Under the pieces are notes generated by a model that was given only the letters and a program-made list of their open reading frames with translations, ran no database searches and was not told the DNA's origin. From NCBI RefSeq assembly GCF_018691265.1, contig NW_024881296.1:11377427-11441426 (forward strand): a stretch of 64,000 bases of DNA, in the 5' to 3' direction. Position 1 is the stretch's first letter; each line of letters starts with the position of its first letter. Below are positions 60,401-64,000 of this stretch, one piece after another. Position numbers and translations under genes: made by a program. Source of the stretch: Tyto alba. Taxonomy: Eukaryota > Chordata > Aves > Strigiformes > Tytonidae.

Positions 60401-62599
60401 CACCCTGAAGTCACCTAATTGAGAAACTATGTATCTCACACTGTTAAAATGGATTTTCTGAAGCATGGAAACGTCTTGTCTTTTAGAGGAGTACATCTGT
60501 ACAGAATTGTCTCTGACATGACCTCATATGTATATCTGCTAAAAGAAATATATTTCCCTAATATGATTACATGATCTGGTAGAAATCCACCCTACTTCCA
60601 CAATTCATTCTGAATAAACCTTTGCGGACAGCATAAGCCAAATAGTGTGAATGTGAGAAAAGACTCTTTATTCCTGTGGTATTTAAATATCTTTAGGAAT
60701 TAAACAATATAATGAATGTTAGCAGAGACATATCAAAGATAAAATAAATACTTATTTTTGTCAGTTTCTATTACACTAATCAGCAAAGCTATTAATTTGC
60801 CAAAGTGCCTAAATGTGTAAGGCAGAACTGAATTAAGTAAATTGCCATGATTAATTGTGAAGATACTTCTCAAGCTGTATTTTGGCTGACCTTCATGATT
60901 TAACTGGCAGTGCTGTAGAATATCCAGTGTCAGATACAGAACGGGTTGAATAGTTGACTGCAAGTGTTGGACAAAATTTTCAAACGTACGTAATTAAGGT
61001 GGAAATGAAACACTTGCATTCATGTTTACTCATATATAGGACCACACCACTGACATTTGGATATTTCAGCTCTCAAACATGTATTTTGGTGCATTCAGTT
61101 AAGCATCAAGATATAAAAAGTAGCACTAATATTTTCTTTCTGGATTTTTTGTATTTTCTTCTAGAATGTATTTTCTTTCATGTAATCAGATCTCTAGCTA
61201 ACAAAGAAGTTGCAACAATTTGAGTTACTGAGTTGCTATCAAGGATGTGGGTATTAATGTGCTCTCTAGTAAATACTGTTACTTCTCGTTTTAATGCCAT
61301 TATCATCTTAGAAAAGCTCATCTGGCTTTTCAGAGAAAAGGTGACTATTGTAATTGAATTTAATCCAAAGATGCATATCTGTTTCATGACTTGAGAGTGT
61401 AAGTATATTGAACCCCTCCAGACATAAAACAACATAAATAGAGGCCAATGAGAATTATGCATATCTACAATTTTATTTTGTCCTTTGTGCCTTTCATTTT
61501 TAGTAATAGCCATCCCAAAAGCCAGAGAAAAATGTCAAGTAAAAAGTGCTGTATTAAGTATCTGTAGCTTTTGCAACAAGAAATAACTAATCAACATTTA
61601 TGAAGTGAATTAGACACATTAAAGCACTAACTGATTCTAAGAACGATCTTTTTGCTGTTATTCTTCTCTAAGACAAAAAAATAGAAACCTCTGTTAAAGT
61701 TCCTGAATCATCCCGAGGTTACTGTGAGGCCACAAATCTCTGAAGTGAAAATTTCTTCATTCCTTGAAGAGCAGCTACCTGAAAAAAAAACCTGTTCTGA
61801 AAATGACCTTCTGTCAAGGATATATTCAGAAAGATTTCTGTACTTGCCTGTAAGGTAACAGGCAGGAAGAATTAAAGTCTTTTACTTTTCAAAAGCCATT
61901 ATATTTGGAGAGCTTTAGATGATCTATTGCTTCAGAGAGTGAGACACAATTTCAAATTAAAATTTCCATTTCACAGCTCGAAAGAGATGGATTCTAAGAC
62001 CATCTTCCTGTTCTGTTCCCCACTCCCCAGCCTCCCAAAGCTTTCTTTGCCTCAATAAACTTCGGCTAATCCTTTTATTTTCTTGCTTCCTTGACTTCCT
62101 ATCCAAAACAGAAGGGAAAATAAAAGAAACTGAAAAAACCCAGAGGGGTGAGCCCAGAAAAAAGACATCTCATACTCCTGTCTACACTGAATAGTCTCCT
62201 GTGGTTACCAGTGAAAGAAAGGGAGACTGCTAATGTCAAAAAAGGTCTCACCATCATTCACTAGACAGACAATTGAACATGGACACCATCATGTCACGTG
62301 TTAGTATATCTGTGCTTTGCTTCTGAAATCACAGGGTAAGACATTCTATCACAAATTCAACCCTGCATGTATTACAATTAGGCAATGGTGATCCATCTTT
62401 ACACAAATAAGACTTCCAAGCCTCTTCCTACTTGTGAAGAAGCAGTAGCTCATAATACTACATTTAGTGGATTCTCAAGGGTTCAGTTACAATGCAGGTA
62501 TTCTTAGTGAAAACGGTGAGGGCAGAGACTGATAACTGGCATAGGTTACTGCTCTATATGTTGATACATATATATCTCTCCGGGGACACCTTTCTGTGG
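57480..62599. other. Unassigned non-coding DNA; no gene seen
   Basis: Five kilobases of AT-rich DNA with no recognised exon or interspersed repeat. The words ATTTACACCAGTG near 59398 resemble the inner core of the palindromic MITE at 1670. The 111-codon minus-strand open frame at 61178-61513 shows no domain. Confidence 0.55.
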
Positions 62600-62935
62600 T
62601 ACTTCAATACTCAGAGGAGGCTTATAAGAAAGATGGGGACAGACTTTTTAGTAGGTCCTGTAGCAACTGGACAAAGGTAATGGTTTTAAACTAAAAGAAG
62701 GTAGATTCACACTAGATATAATGAAGAATTTTTTTGTGATGAGGGTGGTGAAACACTGGAACAGGTTGCCCAGAGGAGTTGTAGATGTCCCATTCATGGA
62801 AACATTCAAGGTCCGGTTGGACAGGGCTTTGAGCAACTTGATCGAGTTGAAGATGTCCCTGCTAATTTCAGGGGGGTTGGACTAGATGACCTTTACAGGT
62901 CCCTTCCAACCCAAACTATTCTACGATTCTATGAT
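62600..62935 (+). mobile_element. CR1 LINE 3'-end fragment, sense, well preserved
   Basis: It reads GGCTTATAAGAAAGATGGGG (62619), ACTTTTTAGTAGGTCCTGTAGC, AAGGTAATGGTTTTAAACTAA, GGTTGCCCAGAGGAGTTG (62764) and GGTTGGACTAGATGACCTTT (62875). It closes with TTCCAACCCAAACTATTCT and the terminal octamers ATTCTACG ATTCTATG. This is the same or a sister subfamily of the antisense copy at 29463, in opposite orientation about 33 kb away. The frame from ORF2 is interrupted and only the last part of ORF2 plus the 3' untranslated region remains. Confidence 0.95.
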
Positions 62936-63592
62936 TTATTTTAAATTTTAAAATACAAAGATTTTAACATTCAAAAATATTTTTTAATTCTCTCTGTATA
63001 CTTGTGAGATAACAAGAGACCTACAGATCTTTGTAGCAATGTCACTGTCCCATCATCAGTTCTTCTAACCTGAATGCCACTGGAAATCCAACACTGGCAA
63101 ATCAAAACACAGCCAGTGCTCAATTTTTCTGTTGTCTAAACTACGGGGAAGAGAGTTTCTGTATCACGACTAACATTTGAAGTCTCTTCTTCATAGTGAT
63201 GATCACAGTATCTAAACATGACAAAAATAAATCCTCAATTCAAGATCTTTTCTATTAGCTGGCTTTAAAAGTGGCTTGGTTTAGAATGAGTTCCAGTTTG
63301 GATGTAGATGAAGAATGTCAAAATGGATTTTATGAAGGTAAATAGACAAGCTACTAAGAACTGAATTCTTTTGTCCCACAGAAATCATAAGTATGCTTAA
63401 GCATATGTTAGAAATGCATGAGTCTATGATTATGAAACCTTGCTCTCTTGTTTGATTGGTGATGCATCTGTTTTAATTAAGATCTTATGAAAAAGGGAAG
63501 AAAGTCTTGCAAGTGATATTAGGTAATGTAAAAAAATAATTTCCTCAATTCTCTCACAAAAAGCAACATTCAATATAATGTTCCTTTAAGGT
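62936..63592. other. Unassigned non-coding DNA between two CR1 fragments
   Basis: AT-rich sequence without recognised features. Confidence 0.5.
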
Positions 63593-63765
63593 GATTAGGC
63601 AGTTGGAACATATTACTTGTGAGAGGAGGCTGAGAAAACGGGATTTCTTAAGACTGGAAAAGATGAAGGGGAGGCTTTAATTGCTGTCTTCATCTACTTA
63701 AAGGCGTGTTGCAGAGAAGACAGAGCCAGTCTCCTCTTACTGGTTCACACTAAAATATATATCTT
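63593..63765 (+). mobile_element. CR1 LINE internal fragment, sense
   Basis: The sequence TAGGCAGTTGGAACATATTAC, GAGAGGAGGCTGAGAAAACGGG, GACTGGAAAAGATGAAGGGG and AAGACAGAGCCAGTCTCCTC follows the CR1 ORF2 C-terminal region (codons for the RL.ELG.F.LEK-type segment). It stops before the 3' untranslated region. Divergence is moderate to high and both edges are approximate. Confidence 0.7.
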
Positions 63766-64000
63766 CCCCTTTCTTGACCTTTAAAGGATATTGCAAGAAG
63801 ATCTGGTTTGATTTTATCTCTGATCTTTTAGTAGACTGCAGTCAGATGGTCCAGGCAAAAATTCTCATGAAGAACATCTTTAGAAGAAAAAAGATATATC
63901 TGTAAGGACTAACTAATACCTGTCCTTTTTACTAGATTTCTAAAACATGGGGAGGTCTTTTGTTGAGAAATATCACTGAGAGCAAAGCACAGTTATGCCT
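63766..64000. other. Window end; nothing recognised
   Basis: AT-rich sequence with no repeat or exon signature. Confidence 0.5.

Overview
The window looks like AT-rich, gene-poor bird nuclear DNA: an intergenic desert or the inside of a very large intron. The case for a bird rests on interspersed repeats. At least six pieces are CR1 non-LTR retrotransposons, two of them ending in the characteristic ATTCTATG 3' octamers. There are also three solo long terminal repeats (LTRs) of endogenous retroviruses, two of which I recognise as common bird LTR types. I recognise no host protein-coding exon, tRNA, rRNA, known small RNA or CRISPR array. The only reading frame that is clearly protein-derived is a broken CR1 reverse transcriptase (about 29906-30450, minus strand). 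The other open frames are of a length expected by chance in 64 kb of AT-rich DNA, or fall inside repeats and low-complexity tracts.

Layout. 1-6300: a cluster of four small hairpins (118-226), an A/AAC-rich tract, a 100-bp palindromic MITE (1670-1769) and a MIR-like SINE remnant (about 3745-3875). 6318-7370: a long, very old CR1 in minus orientation. 8285-8586: a second minus-strand CR1 3' end. 8.6-24.5 kb: mostly unassigned AT-rich DNA with long poly(T)/poly(A) runs, a G-rich tract (12444-12544) and a perfect 13-bp hairpin (19808-19839). 24571-25273: a minus-strand solo LTR flanked by a perfect 6-bp target-site duplication. 29463-about 30450: minus-strand CR1 with the reverse transcriptase remnant. 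30733-31328: a plus-strand ERVL-type solo LTR with an intact TATA box. 31.3-37.3 kb: unassigned. 37352-38272: a minus-strand GC-rich solo LTR. 38441-38468: a perfect 28-bp palindrome. 42093-42134: uninterrupted (AG)21. 49030-50545: two plus-strand CR1 pieces, the first running into a 145-bp polypyrimidine tract. 57456-57479: a perfect 24-bp palindrome. 62600-62935 and 63593-63765: two more plus-strand CR1 pieces.

The mobile elements do not form a working system. They are independent, mostly truncated insertions of different ages. I found no convincing new biological system. The most useful leads are structural: exact palindromes, G-quadruplex/H-DNA-prone tracts and two LTRs that keep recognisable promoter boxes, one of which I could not name. 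Family assignments come from memory of consensus sequences, without any database search, so subfamily names are left open.
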